A stretch of 64,000 bases of DNA from Lutibacter sp. HS1-25 (GTDB lineage Bacteria > Bacteroidota > Bacteroidia > Flavobacteriales > Flavobacteriaceae), in contig NZ_RHLN01000014.1 in NCBI RefSeq assembly GCF_004121075.1, forward strand, positions 23,023 to 87,022, in the 5' to 3' direction. Shown here piece by piece: positions 16,038 to 24,715 of the stretch. Under the pieces are notes generated by a model that did no database searches, was not told the origin of the DNA, and saw only the letters and a list, made by a program, of their open reading frames with translations. How positions within the stretch are numbered: the stretch's first letter is position 1; every line of letters starts with the position of its first letter. A program made the position numbers and the translations under genes.

Positions 16038-17726
16038 ATGAATAAACAATTGATAGAATGCGTTCCAAATATTAGTGAAGGACGCGATACTGCTAAAATA
16101 AATGCCATTGCCGCTGTTGTAGAGACTGTTGATGGGGTTAGATTATTAGAAATTGATCCAGGTAAAGCAACAAACAGAACTGTAATTACTTTTGTTGGTG
16201 AACCAAATCAAGTTATTGAAGCTGCTTTTCTATTGATTAAAAAAGCTTCGGAGTTGATTGATATGCGCAAACACAAAGGCGAACATCCTCGTTTTGGCGC
16301 CACCGATGTTTGTCCGTTGATTCCTATTTCAGGAATTACCTTAGATGAAACCGCTGTTTATGCACATAAATTGGGCGAACGTGTGGGAAAAGAATTAGAA
16401 ATTTCGGGTTATTTTTATGAAAATGCAGCTACAGAACCAAAACGAAAAAATTTAGCTAGTTGTCGTGCTGGTGAATACGAAGGCTTGAAAGAAAAAGTTG
16501 CAAAACCAGATTGGAAACCAGATTTTGGACCTACTGAATACAACGAACAAATGGCAAAATCGGGCTGTACAGCCATATCTGCACGAGATTTTTTAATTGC
16601 ATATAACATTAATTTAAATACCACTTCAACCCGAAGAGCAAATGCCATAGCTTTTGATATTCGTGAAGCTGGAAGGGTTCAATATGAAAATGGTGTTTCA
16701 GGAAAAATTGCACTGGATAAAAATGGAGAACCAATTCGCATACCCGGAAAATTAAAAGCCGTAAAAGGTATTGGTTGGTATATTGAAGAGTATGGAATTG
16801 CACAAATTTCGTACAATTTAACAAATATCAATATTACACCATTACACATTGCATTTGACGAAACTGTAAAAGCAGCTACCGAACGAGGTTTGCGTGTAAC
16901 TGGTTCAGAGTTAATAGGTTTAATTCCTTTAAAAGCAATGTTAGCTGCTAGTGATTATTTTTTAACAAAACAAAATAGGTCTTTAGGAATTTCAGAAGAA
17001 GAAAAAATTAAAATCGCTGTAAAATCTTTAGGGTTAGACGATTTAAAACCTTTTAACCCTCAAGAAAAAATAATTGAATATTTACTTAAAGACAACTCTA
17101 AAAAATTGGTTGATTTAACCATCAGTAATTTTGCCGAAGAAACTGCTGGAGAGTCTATGGCTCCAGGTGGAGGTTCAATTGCTGCTTATGTTGGTGCGCT
17201 TGGTGTTTCGCTTGGTACGATGGTTGCAAACTTATCGGCTCACAAAGCTGGTTGGGACGAAAAATGGGAATATTACTCAAATTGGGCGGTAAAAGGACAA
17301 GCATATAAAAATAAATTATTGTATTTGGTTGATGAAGATACCAATGCTTTTAACAAAATTATTGAAGGTTTTAGAATGCCTAAAACAACTTCTGAAGAAA
17401 TTGAAAATCGCAAATTAGCTATAGAAAATGCCACTAAATATGCAACTGAAATTCCTTTTGAAGTGATGGAAACAGCTTTTAATTCTATTGAAGTTATGCA
17501 GGCTATGTTAAAAGAAGGCTTGCAAAGTTCTTTGTCTGATGCTGCTGTTGGTGTATTGTGCGCCAAAACAGCGGTTGTAGGTGCTTATTTTAATGTTAGA
17601 ATCAATGCAAAAGATATAAAAGACCGTGTTTTTGCCAACGATATTTTAAAACGTGCTCAAATAATTTACGAAAAAACAATGAAAGCTGAACAAGAGGTTA
17701 TTGCCTTAGTAGACAGTAAAATGTAA
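16038..17726 (+). CDS. ftcD: Glutamate formimidoyltransferase / formimidoyltetrahydrofolate cyclodeaminase
   Basis: 562 residues, a bifunctional enzyme of histidine degradation. The N-terminal formiminotransferase (about 1-325) begins MNKQLIECVPNISEGRD and contains the catalytic-region signature KHKGEHPRFGATDVCPLIPI. It moves the formimino group of formiminoglutamate to tetrahydrofolate. The C-terminal cyclodeaminase (about 345-562) has ESMAPGGGSIAAYVGALG and LQSSLSDAAVGVL and releases ammonia to give methenyl-THF. Same domain order as the mammalian enzyme. The other hut genes are not in the window, although the histidine biosynthetic operon lies 4 kb away on the other strand. Confidence 0.95.
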   Translation: MNKQLIECVPNISEGRDTAKINAIAAVVETVDGVRLLEIDPGKATNRTVITFVGEPNQVIEAAFLLIKKASELIDMRKHKGEHPRFGATDVCPLIPISGITLDETAVYAHKLGERVGKELEISGYFYENAATEPKRKNLASCRAGEYEGLKEKVAKPDWKPDFGPTEYNEQMAKSGCTAISARDFLIAYNINLNTTSTRRANAIAFDIREAGRVQYENGVSGKIALDKNGEPIRIPGKLKAVKGIGWYIEEYGIAQISYNLTNINITPLHIAFDETVKAATERGLRVTGSELIGLIPLKAMLAASDYFLTKQNRSLGISEEEKIKIAVKSLGLDDLKPFNPQEKIIEYLLKDNSKKLVDLTISNFAEETAGESMAPGGGSIAAYVGALGVSLGTMVANLSAHKAGWDEKWEYYSNWAVKGQAYKNKLLYLVDEDTNAFNKIIEGFRMPKTTSEEIENRKLAIENATKYATEIPFEVMETAFNSIEVMQAMLKEGLQSSLSDAAVGVLCAKTAVVGAYFNVRINAKDIKDRVFANDILKRAQIIYEKTMKAEQEVIALVDSKM

Positions 17727-17742
17727 TTGAGAATTGAGCATA

Positions 17743-17780
17743 AAAAAACCGTCTAAAAATTTATTTCTAGACGGTTTTTT
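17743..17780. terminator. Bidirectional intrinsic terminator
   Basis: AAAAAACCGTCTA (17743-17755) and its complement TAGACGGTTTTTT (17768-17780) form a 13-bp stem with A and T runs on both sides. It separates the convergent ftcD and outer-membrane protein genes. Confidence 0.88.
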
Positions 17781-17791
17781 TATGGTAAATA

Positions 17792-18433
17792 TTAATTAAA
17801 ATAGTATCCAATTGTTAATTGAAAAACACTATTACTTTTTCCATAATCGTAATACCAGTATCCTGGTGGTGGACTTTTAACATACCCTTTCCAAACGTTT
17901 GTTAATCCACCAATATAACGTGCATTCACATTAAAACCATTGTCAAATTTATATCCTAAACCAACTATAAAATCAAAAGATGCAGTTGTTAAGTTGTCTT
18001 TTAAATTAACAAACTCTTTTTCTGAACCATCGGCAGTTTTGGCTGATAATAAAAAACCTACTTGAGGACCAATTTCAAAAGAAGCGCCTTCACTATAATA
18101 ATATTTAAAAACAAGAGGAATATTTAAATAGTCAAATTTATAATTGTCTTCAGCCAACGTAATAAAATTACCATTTGAATCCCTAAATGTTCCACCATTG
18201 TAATGAAATCCTTGACCTGAATACATAATTTCTGGCTGTACTGATGTTACAGGTGATGTTTCAATTTCAGCAACTAAACCTACATTAAAAGAAGTTCTGT
18301 AACGAATTCCGTTGATATTGTCTCCCATTATTGAAGGAAAATTCACACCTCCCTTAATACCAAAAGAAGCTTGAGCTTTTACACCTGTAGTACCAAGCAA
18401 AGCAATAAACACAATTGCAATAATTTTTTTCAT
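17792..18433 (-). CDS. Small outer membrane beta-barrel protein (porin family)
   Basis: 213 residues. A signal peptide (about 1-21, GTTGVKAQA) precedes alternating beta-strand sequence typical of the Bacteroidota OMP beta-barrel family (PF13568-like). It starts SFGIKGGVNFPSIMGDN and ends with the aromatic tail FQLTIGYYFN. Family members are small eight-stranded outer-membrane barrels of unknown cargo. Preceded by a good -7 element at 18465-18472, and transcribed alone. Confidence 0.82.
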   Translation of the reverse strand: MKKIIAIVFIALLGTTGVKAQASFGIKGGVNFPSIMGDNINGIRYRTSFNVGLVAEIETSPVTSVQPEIMYSGQGFHYNGGTFRDSNGNFITLAEDNYKFDYLNIPLVFKYYYSEGASFEIGPQVGFLLSAKTADGSEKEFVNLKDNLTTASFDFIVGLGYKFDNGFNVNARYIGGLTNVWKGYVKSPPPGYWYYDYGKSNSVFQLTIGYYFN

Positions 18434-18464
18434 AATAAATATTTTTGATTTAAATTTTTAAACA

Positions 18465-18472
18465 AATATATC
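18465..18472 (-). promoter_or_regulatory. Promoter -7 element of the beta-barrel gene
   Basis: Minus-strand TATATTTG, a perfect TAnnTTTG match, lies about 32 bases upstream of the start codon of the small outer-membrane protein. Confidence 0.55.
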
Positions 18473-18515
18473 ATTTTTATTTTGGGAGATAAACTATAAA
18501 ATGTAATTTCAACAA

Positions 18516-19412
18516 ATGAAATGGAACTCGGCGCTTAACGACTATCAGCTATTTTTAAAAATAGAAAAAGGGTTGGCAAAAAACTCAATAGACAGCTATT
18601 CTTTAGATGTAAAAAAATTGATTTCTTTTTTAGAAGAAAATGAAATCAAGGTATCTCCTATTACAATTACTTTAGAAAACATTCAAGAGTTTATTTATCA
18701 CGTTTCCAAAGATTTAAATGCGCGTTCACAAGCACGTTTAATTTCTGGACTTCGTAATTTTTTTGATTATTTAATTTTTGAAGATTACCGCAAAGACAAT
18801 CCGACAGAATTGTTAGAATCACCAAAAATTGGACGAAAATTACCCGATACATTGGCTATTGAAGAAATAGATAAAATTATAAACACCATAGACTTATGCA
18901 CTCCACACGGAGAACGCAACAGAACTATTTTAGAAACTTTGTATAGTTGTGGCCTGCGCGTTTCTGAATTGATAGACTTACAAATTTCTGATTTGTTTTT
19001 TGATGAAGGCTTTATACGAGTTATTGGAAAAGGAAACAAACAACGATTTGTACCTATTAATACACATACTCAAAAGTACATTAATTTATACCTTCAACAC
19101 AACAGACGCCTTATAAAAGCTCAAAAAGGTTTTGAAGATACTGTTTTTTTAAACAGACGAGGTAAAAAGTTAACCCGTGTTATGATTTTTACCATTATTA
19201 AAGATCTAACCATTGAAGCTGGTATTGATAAAAAAATTAGTCCGCATACATTTAGACATTCTTTTGCAACTCATTTACTAGAACGCGGCGCCGATTTAAG
19301 AGCAATACAACAAATGCTTGGTCACGAAAGCATTACAACAACCGAAATTTACATGCACGTAGATAAAAGCTTTTTAAAACAGGTAATGCAAAATTTTCAT
19401 CCAAGAAAATAA
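18516..19412 (+). CDS. xerD: Site-specific tyrosine recombinase, XerC/XerD type
   Basis: 298 residues, the normal length for XerC/D. The N-terminal SAM-like core-binding domain (about 1-90) is followed by the catalytic domain. The conserved pentad is visible: Arg in SCGLRVSELIDL, Lys in VIGKGNKQRFVP, His and Arg in SPHTFRHSFATHLLERGADL, His in MLGHESITTTEIYMH, and the Tyr nucleophile in the last motif. It resolves chromosome dimers at dif during division. No dif site or integron array was recognised nearby, so a housekeeping role is likely. The choice of XerD over XerC is by general resemblance only. Confidence 0.88.
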   Translation: MKWNSALNDYQLFLKIEKGLAKNSIDSYSLDVKKLISFLEENEIKVSPITITLENIQEFIYHVSKDLNARSQARLISGLRNFFDYLIFEDYRKDNPTELLESPKIGRKLPDTLAIEEIDKIINTIDLCTPHGERNRTILETLYSCGLRVSELIDLQISDLFFDEGFIRVIGKGNKQRFVPINTHTQKYINLYLQHNRRLIKAQKGFEDTVFLNRRGKKLTRVMIFTIIKDLTIEAGIDKKISPHTFRHSFATHLLERGADLRAIQQMLGHESITTTEIYMHVDKSFLKQVMQNFHPRK

Positions 19413-19432
19413 TTTACAAAAACAAAAAAACC

Positions 19433-19497
19433 ATCTAAAAAAGTTTTAAAATACGTCATTCTTAATTTATTTCAGGTTGACGACAGTTTTTTTTTAG
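19433..19497. terminator. Possible terminator between xerD and rocD
   Basis: ATCTAAAAAA near 19433 and TTTTTTTTAGAC near 19488 can pair, with two interior mismatches further out, and both sides have A or T runs. The two genes converge here, so a shared terminator is expected. The pairing is weaker than in the other terminators of the window. Confidence 0.45.
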
Positions 19498-19542
19498 ACA
19501 GCTTTTTTTGAAATTTTTTAATCATTAAACTCTCAGTAAAAA

Positions 19543-20784
19543 CTAAGATTTAAATGCTAAAATTGTTTTTTTAATAATTGAAACACAATCCAATAATTGT
19601 TCTTCATTCATAACCAAAGGTGGCGCAAAACGAATAATATTTCCGTGTGTTGGTTTTGCTAACAATCCGTTATCACGCAGTTTTAAACAAATATCCCAAG
19701 CAGTTGAGCTATCTTCAGTATCATTAATTACAATGGCATTTAACAAACCTTTACCCCTAACTAATTTAATTAAAGTATTGGTTTCAATAAATTTTTGAAG
19801 TTCACTTCTAAAAAGTTGACCTAATTTTTCAGCGTTTTCAGCCAATTGTTCGTCTTTTACAACTTCTAACGCCGCAATTGCAACGGCACAAGCCAAAGGA
19901 TTACCTCCAAAAGTAGAACCATGTTGACCAGGTTTTATAACATTCATAATTTCACTACTCGAAAAAACTGCAGAAACAGGGTAAACTCCACCACTCATTG
20001 CTTTTCCTAAAATTAAAATATCTGGCTGAACATTTTCGTGGTTTACTGCCAATAATTTTCCGGTTCTGGCAACTCCCGTTTGAACTTCATCTGCAATAAA
20101 TAATACACCGTATTTTTCACACAATGCTTTTGCTTTAGACAAATAACCTTCAGATGGAACATAAACTCCTGCTTCACCTTGTATAGGTTCAACTAAAAAA
20201 CCTGCAATATTTTTACGCGATTTTAAAGTAGTTTCTAATGCTTCAAGATTGTTGTATTCAATTTTTATAAAACCTGCTGTAAAAGGACCAAAGTTTTTAC
20301 GCGCATCTTCATCATTAGAAAATGAAATAATGGTAGTTGTTCTTCCGTGAAAATTATTTTTACAAACAATAATTTCTGCCTCATTTTCAGGAATTCCCTT
20401 TTTTTCATAAGCGTATTTTCTACATAATTTTATTGCCGTTTCTACAGCTTCAGCCCCAGTATTCATTGGCAATACTTTTTCAAAACCAAAATATGTAGTA
20501 ACATATTGCTCGTATTTTCCAAGCACATCATTATAAAAAGCGCGAGATGTTAGTGTTAATTTAGCAGCCTGTTTAGTTAAAGCATTTATAATTTTAGGGT
20601 GACAATGCCCTTGATTAACAGCTGAATATGCCGATAAAAAGTCGTAATAACGTTTACCCTCAACATCCCAAACGTACACACCTTCACCCCTACTTAAAAC
20701 CACTGGCAGCGGATGGTAATTATGAGCTCCGTATTTATCTTCTAAATCAATTGCTTGTTGTGATGCATTTTTTTCTGAAACCAT
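19543..20784 (-). CDS. rocD: Ornithine aminotransferase
   Basis: 413 residues, a class III PLP aminotransferase. Moves the delta-amino group of ornithine to 2-oxoglutarate, giving glutamate semialdehyde and linking arginine and proline metabolism. Visible are [21 protein letters not shown], typical of ornithine aminotransferases, [52 protein letters not shown] and the PLP lysine in [15 protein letters not shown]. It is transcribed as a single gene, convergent with xerD. Confidence 0.95.
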   Translation of the reverse strand: MVSEKNASQQAIDLEDKYGAHNYHPLPVVLSRGEGVYVWDVEGKRYYDFLSAYSAVNQGHCHPKIINALTKQAAKLTLTSRAFYNDVLGKYEQYVTTYFGFEKVLPMNTGAEAVETAIKLCRKYAYEKKGIPENEAEIIVCKNNFHGRTTTIISFSNDEDARKNFGPFTAGFIKIEYNNLEALETTLKSRKNIAGFLVEPIQGEAGVYVPSEGYLSKAKALCEKYGVLFIADEVQTGVARTGKLLAVNHENVQPDILILGKAMSGGVYPVSAVFSSSEIMNVIKPGQHGSTFGGNPLACAVAIAALEVVKDEQLAENAEKLGQLFRSELQKFIETNTLIKLVRGKGLLNAIVINDTEDSSTAWDICLKLRDNGLLAKPTHGNIIRFAPPLVMNEEQLLDCVSIIKKTILAFKS

Positions 20785-20978
20785 CGTAATAAAAAAGTTT
20801 AAAATTGAAAAATATCAATTCCTGCTTTTGGAGAGAAATCATCCTATTTAATTGGCAAATTACAAAATATTCAACATAAAATAGAATGTTCAAAACAAAT
20901 TAATTAACAATTAGAATTTCCATAAAAAACAACTAAAAAAATTGTGATTAATATTACATAAAACAATATATTTTTAAC

Positions 20979-20986
20979 TAAATTTG
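20979..20986 (+). promoter_or_regulatory. Putative promoter of the cytochrome c gene
   Basis: TAAATTTG, a perfect -7 match, ends 25 bases before the start codon of the lipoprotein cytochrome. Confidence 0.55.
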
Positions 20987-21011
20987 TTAACGTATTTAAA
21001 AATATTAAAAA

Positions 21012-21437
21012 ATGAAAAAAACCGTATTTATTGTTGCAATGGCTGCTCTTTTTTTAACTAGTTGTGGTGAAAAAAAGCAAGAAAAAGAAGTTGAAGTAAT
21101 TGAAACTCCAGAAGTAGAAACTGTTGAGGAAACTGTTAGTGCTGCTGTAATTGTTGGAGATCTTGAATTAGGAAAAAAATTATTTACCGATAAAACTTGT
21201 GCTACTTGTCACCAAGCAGATGCTAAACTTATTGGTCCTTCTATAAAAGATATTAATAAAGTGTATACTGAGCAAAATGCTGATATTGTTACATTTTTAA
21301 CTGGTAACTCAGCTCCTATTGTAGATACTGACCCAGGTATGGTTGCTATTATGAAAGCAAATTTAGATGGTTTTGTAAAAGACTTATCTGCTGAAGAATT
21401 GGCTTCTATAGCATTGTACATGCAAAGCATCAAATAA
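21012..21437 (+). CDS. Lipoprotein cytochrome c
   Basis: 141 residues. The signal sequence MKKTVFIVAMAALFLTSCGEK contains a lipobox (LTSC), so the mature protein is lipid-anchored at the acylated Cys. A Glu/Val-rich linker (about 20-45) leads to a class I cytochrome c domain. Its single heme site is CATCH (near residue 63) and a candidate axial Met lies in DPGMVAIM. The C-terminal helix ELASIALYMQSIK is the usual end of the fold. It is probably a monoheme electron carrier facing the periplasm. No oxidase genes lie nearby, so its partner is unknown. Confidence 0.88.
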   Translation: MKKTVFIVAMAALFLTSCGEKKQEKEVEVIETPEVETVEETVSAAVIVGDLELGKKLFTDKTCATCHQADAKLIGPSIKDINKVYTEQNADIVTFLTGNSAPIVDTDPGMVAIMKANLDGFVKDLSAEELASIALYMQSIK

Positions 21438-21458
21438 TTTTATATTAAAGAAATTTAA

Positions 21459-21486
21459 AAGCATCTCTTTCGAGATGCTTTTTTTA
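21459..21486 (+). terminator. Intrinsic terminator after cytochrome c
   Basis: AAGCATCTC, loop TTTC, GAGATGCTT, followed by a run of T. The hairpin is compact and perfect. Confidence 0.9.
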
Positions 21487-21497
21487 TGCCAATTTGT

Positions 21498-21505
21498 TAC
21501 ATTTG
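21498..21505 (+). promoter_or_regulatory. rlmD promoter, -7 element close to the start codon
   Basis: TACATTTG matches TAnnTTTG, and only four bases (CACC) separate it from the rlmD ATG at 21510. Transcription would start at or next to the ATG, so the mRNA may be leaderless. This rules out the upstream in-frame ATG at 21486. Confidence 0.65.
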
Positions 21506-21509
21506 CACC

Positions 21510-22919
21510 ATGGCAAGAAGAAAAACACCAATTATATTTGAGAACATTGAAGTTTTAGATGCTGGGGCACGTGGAAAAACCATTGCTAAAGCACCAGACG
21601 GACGTGTAATATTTTTATCAAATACTGTTCCTGGCGATATTGTAGATATACGTACCGGAAAGCAAAAAAAAGCTTACTTTGAGGGTACTGCTATAAAATT
21701 TCATAAACTATCAACCAAAAGAACCGAACCCGTTTGTCAGCATTTTGAACATTGCGGTGGTTGTAAGTGGCAAAATATGGCTTACGAACATCAGATAGCC
21801 TATAAAGAAAAAGAAGTTACCAATAATTTAAAGCGAATTGGCCATTTAGATTTACCTGAAATTACACCAATTTTGGGTTGCGAAAACATATATTATTATC
21901 GTAATAAAATGGAATATTCGTTTTCTAACAGTCGTTGGTTAACTTTAGATGAAATCAATTCTAAAGAAGAAGTTGACAACAAAAATGCCTGTGGTTTTCA
22001 TATTTCAGGAATGTGGGATAAAATTTTAGACATTGAAAAATGTCATCTACAAGAAGAACCTTCAAACCAAATTCGCAACTTTATCAAAAAATACGGTATT
22101 GAAAACGAATTGGATTTTTTCAACCCAAGAGAACAATCGGGATTGTTGCGTACCATTATGCTTCGAATTGCATCAACAGGTGAAATTATGGTTGTTATTC
22201 AGTTTTTTAAAGAAGAAACCGCAAAAAGAGAAGGTTTATTAAATGCCCTTTCTGAAGAATTTCCTCAAATTACTTCACTTCAATATGTAATTAACGGTAA
22301 AGGTAACGATACCATTTACGATCAGGACATCCTGCTTTTTAAAGGTAGAGATCATATTTTTGAAGAAATGGAAGGCTTAAAATTTAAAATTGGTCCAAAA
22401 TCATTTTACCAAACAAACTCTGTTCAAGCATACGAATTGTATAAAATTACAAGAGATTTTGCCAATCTTTCTGGAGATGAAGTTGTTTACGATTTTTATA
22501 CAGGAACAGGAACCATTGCACAATTTGTTGCAAAAAATGCAAAAAAAGTAATTGGAGTTGAATCTGTTCCAGATGCCATTGCCGATGCAAAATTAAATGC
22601 CGAATTTAACAATATTAAAAATGTTGAATTTTATGCAGGTGATATGAAAGATGTTTTTAATGATGCTTTTATTAAAAAACACGGTCAGCCAGATGTTATA
22701 ATTACAGACCCTCCTCGTGATGGAATGCACAAAAATGTGGTTGCTAAAATTTTGGAAATTTCGCCAAAAAGAATTGTATATGTAAGTTGCAATTCTGCTA
22801 CACAAGCACGTGATTTAGAATTGATGAAAGCGCAATACAATATTGTAAAAACACAGGCTGTAGATATGTTTCCGCAAACTTTTCATGTAGAAAACGTGGT
22901 ACTTTTAGAATTAAAATAA
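21510..22919 (+). CDS. rlmD: 23S rRNA (uracil-C5)-methyltransferase, RlmD/RumA family
   Basis: 469 residues from the chosen start MARRKTPIIFENIEV. An N-terminal TRAM RNA-binding domain (about 1-60) is followed by an iron-sulfur cluster motif with cysteines in PVCQHFEHCGGCKWQ and a later Cys in IEKCHLQ. The SAM-dependent domain has VYDFYTGTGTIAQFVAKNAKKV, ITDPPRDGMHKNV and the catalytic Cys in IVYVSCNSATQARDL. The enzyme makes m5U in 23S rRNA (U1939 in E. coli) or possibly another position or tRNA. An in-frame ATG at 21486 would add eight residues but lies upstream of the promoter element, so it is rejected. Confidence 0.93.
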   Translation: MARRKTPIIFENIEVLDAGARGKTIAKAPDGRVIFLSNTVPGDIVDIRTGKQKKAYFEGTAIKFHKLSTKRTEPVCQHFEHCGGCKWQNMAYEHQIAYKEKEVTNNLKRIGHLDLPEITPILGCENIYYYRNKMEYSFSNSRWLTLDEINSKEEVDNKNACGFHISGMWDKILDIEKCHLQEEPSNQIRNFIKKYGIENELDFFNPREQSGLLRTIMLRIASTGEIMVVIQFFKEETAKREGLLNALSEEFPQITSLQYVINGKGNDTIYDQDILLFKGRDHIFEEMEGLKFKIGPKSFYQTNSVQAYELYKITRDFANLSGDEVVYDFYTGTGTIAQFVAKNAKKVIGVESVPDAIADAKLNAEFNNIKNVEFYAGDMKDVFNDAFIKKHGQPDVIITDPPRDGMHKNVVAKILEISPKRIVYVSCNSATQARDLELMKAQYNIVKTQAVDMFPQTFHVENVVLLELK

Positions 22920-22924
22920 CAAAA

Positions 22925-23377
22925 ATGAAAAAGTATATTCTACTAATTTTAACTGCAATAATAGCGCTAAGTAGTTGCGAACAAGATAATATTTGTGTTG
23001 AAGCCACTACGCCAAACCTAAGTATTCGGTTTTACGATTATACAAACCCAACTAGCTTAAAAGATGTAACAGAATTAACCGTTTGGGCCGCTGGAAAAGA
23101 TTCGTTATACATAAAAAATACAACCGACTCAATTTCAATGCCTTTAGATGTCAATAAAAATTTCACCTATTATATTTTAGCGACTGAAAAAAATATTGAT
23201 ACTATAAAATTCTCTTACAATAGAAATGATATTTATGTAAGTCGCTCATGTGGTTACAAAACTATATTTGAAGAATTTACAGCTGAAATAAACACCAGCA
23301 CTTGGATAAAACAAATTGAAATAATTAATACCATTATAAATAATGATACAGCTGCGCAAGTTAACATTTATCATTAG
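22925..23377 (+). CDS. DUF6452 family lipoprotein
   Basis: 150 residues. The signal peptide has a lipobox (IIALSSCEQD), so the protein is a lipoprotein. The segment ICVEATTPNLSIRFYDYTNP matches the DUF6452 family of Flavobacteriia as I remember it. Its function is unknown. It starts five bases after rlmD and its end overlaps the next gene by 35 bases, so rlmD, this gene and the DUF6048 gene form one operon. The constant pairing with DUF6048 suggests the two products act together at the envelope. Confidence 0.75.
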   Translation: MKKYILLILTAIIALSSCEQDNICVEATTPNLSIRFYDYTNPTSLKDVTELTVWAAGKDSLYIKNTTDSISMPLDVNKNFTYYILATEKNIDTIKFSYNRNDIYVSRSCGYKTIFEEFTAEINTSTWIKQIEIINTIINNDTAAQVNIYH

Positions 23378-24032
23378 TATCTTATTTACTTTTGGTACTG
23401 TAAATGCTCAACAGGAAAAAGATACCACCCATGTAGAACAAGTCTATGGAATTAGATTTGGAGCAGATATTAGTGTGCCTATTATTTCTTTTATTAAAGA
23501 AGGTTATAGTGGTTATGAAATTGTTGCTGACGCACGTGTTTATAAAAATATTTATGCAGCCGTTGAATTTGGACATAATGATGCAACAACTGTTGAAGAT
23601 TTTATGAATTTTACCACAAAAGGAGATTACTTTAAAATTGGGGCAAACTACAATGCCTACGAAAACTGGGAAGGTATGACCAACGAAATTTACGTTGGTT
23701 TTAGATACGGATTTAGCAAATTTAGCCAAACGTTAAACAGCTACACCCCAAATGTTTACGGAACTTACCTTACACCCGAAATTATTGAAGTAAATGAGCT
23801 TCATCCAGATTTAAATGCACATTGGCTAGAGTTTATTTTAGGTATTAGAGCCGAAACTTTTAAAAACTTTTATATGGGTTTTAGTGTAGGTTTTAAAGCA
23901 ATGTTAAGTACTAAAGAGCCTGAAAATTTCCAAAATTTATATGTTCCTGGGTTTTACAAAGTTTCGTTAAACAATCTTGGTTTTGGCTTTAATTACACTT
24001 TAACTTATCTTATTCCATACGCTAGAAAGTAA
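23343..24032 (+). CDS. DUF6048 family outer membrane protein
   Basis: 229 residues. A signal peptide (about 1-22, FTFGTVNAQQ) is followed by strand-rich sequence ending in an aromatic-rich tail, which looks like a small outer-membrane barrel. Segments VYGIRFGADISVPIISF, KGDYFKIGANYNAYENWEGMTN and YVGFRYGFSKFSQTL recall DUF6048. It overlaps the upstream DUF6452 gene by 35 bases in a different frame, which implies translational coupling. The start at 23343 is supported by the signal peptide. The biochemical role is unknown. Confidence 0.72.
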   Translation: MIQLRKLTFIISILFTFGTVNAQQEKDTTHVEQVYGIRFGADISVPIISFIKEGYSGYEIVADARVYKNIYAAVEFGHNDATTVEDFMNFTTKGDYFKIGANYNAYENWEGMTNEIYVGFRYGFSKFSQTLNSYTPNVYGTYLTPEIIEVNELHPDLNAHWLEFILGIRAETFKNFYMGFSVGFKAMLSTKEPENFQNLYVPGFYKVSLNNLGFGFNYTLTYLIPYARK

Positions 24033-24193
24033 TTATTTTTTGTACTTTTAGTCAAATTTAATTTCAGTTTCATGGTATTAATTCTAAATATGGATTTAGT
24101 TGATTTCATTTCAAAAAAAATCTAAAAGTTAAAATTACATTTAAACTGTAACTAATTTAAAAACAAACATTTAAACGCATTAGACTTGTTAAA

Positions 24194-24370
24194 ATGATTT
24201 CTAAAAAAGTAATATCCTTGTTTACCTTTGGTGTGTTTTTGCTAATTGCAGGCGCAATTTCAAAACTTTTTAATGCTGCTCAGGCCAATATAATTATGGC
24301 TACAGGGTTATTATTTGAGTTATTGGCAGGTTTGCTATTTATTTGGAATAAAATTAAAAGTAATGAGTAA
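24194..24370 (+). CDS. GldL-like small membrane protein
   Basis: 58 residues, MISKKVISLFTFGVFLLIAG onward, with two predicted transmembrane helices (about 6-24 and 33-51) joined by the loop SKLFNAAQANIIMATG. The helix-loop-helix pattern, small residues and LL.E tail resemble the N-terminal membrane part of the gliding/T9SS motor protein GldL (there GALFKILHWPGANxML). The full GldL cytoplasmic domain is absent. The stop overlaps the start of the SUI1 gene by eight bases (ATGAGTAA), so translation is coupled. It may be a GldL-like mini-protein of unrelated function. Confidence 0.65.
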   Translation: MISKKVISLFTFGVFLLIAGAISKLFNAAQANIIMATGLLFELLAGLLFIWNKIKSNE

Positions 24371-24713
24371 AAAAAAATTAAGTAGTTTAGAAGATTTAGG
24401 TGGATTTGTATTTTCAACAAATAATAGTTTTGAGTTTGAAAATGAAGAAAGTGAAGAAACCTTAGTTCCTAACAAACAATATTTAGAAGCACATTTTTCA
24501 AACAAAGGAAGAGGTGGTAAAACAGTCACTATTATTTCAGGATTTGTAGGCAAAGAAGACGATTTAAAATCTTTGGGGAAATTATTAAAAACAAAATGTG
24601 GTGTTGGTGGAAGTGTGAAGGATAATGAAATTGTGATTCAAGGAAATTATCGGGATAAAATAATGGAAATTCTTAAAAAAGAAGGATATAACGTAAAACG
24701 TGTAGGAGGATAA
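24363..24713 (+). CDS. yciH: SUI1/YciH-type translation initiation factor
   Basis: 116 residues from the chosen start MSKKKLSSLEDLGGFVFSTN. The SUI1 (eIF1-like) fold covers the C-terminal two thirds, with KGRGGKTVTIISGF, LGKLLKTKCGVGGSVKDNEIV and IQGNYRDKIMEILKKEGY. Bacterial YciH proteins bind the 30S subunit and influence start-site fidelity. A longer frame back to 24315 exists, but it would lie inside the GldL-like gene. The stop/start overlap with that gene supports 24363. The nucleoside phosphorylase gene follows two bases later. Confidence 0.88.
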   Translation: MSKKKLSSLEDLGGFVFSTNNSFEFENEESEETLVPNKQYLEAHFSNKGRGGKTVTIISGFVGKEDDLKSLGKLLKTKCGVGGSVKDNEIVIQGNYRDKIMEILKKEGYNVKRVGG

Positions 24714-24715
24714 TT

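Noticed and set aside
18516..19412. XerD-type gene as an integrase of a mobile island
   Set aside because: The length and motifs are those of housekeeping XerC/D. No attachment repeats, cargo or tRNA adjoin it.
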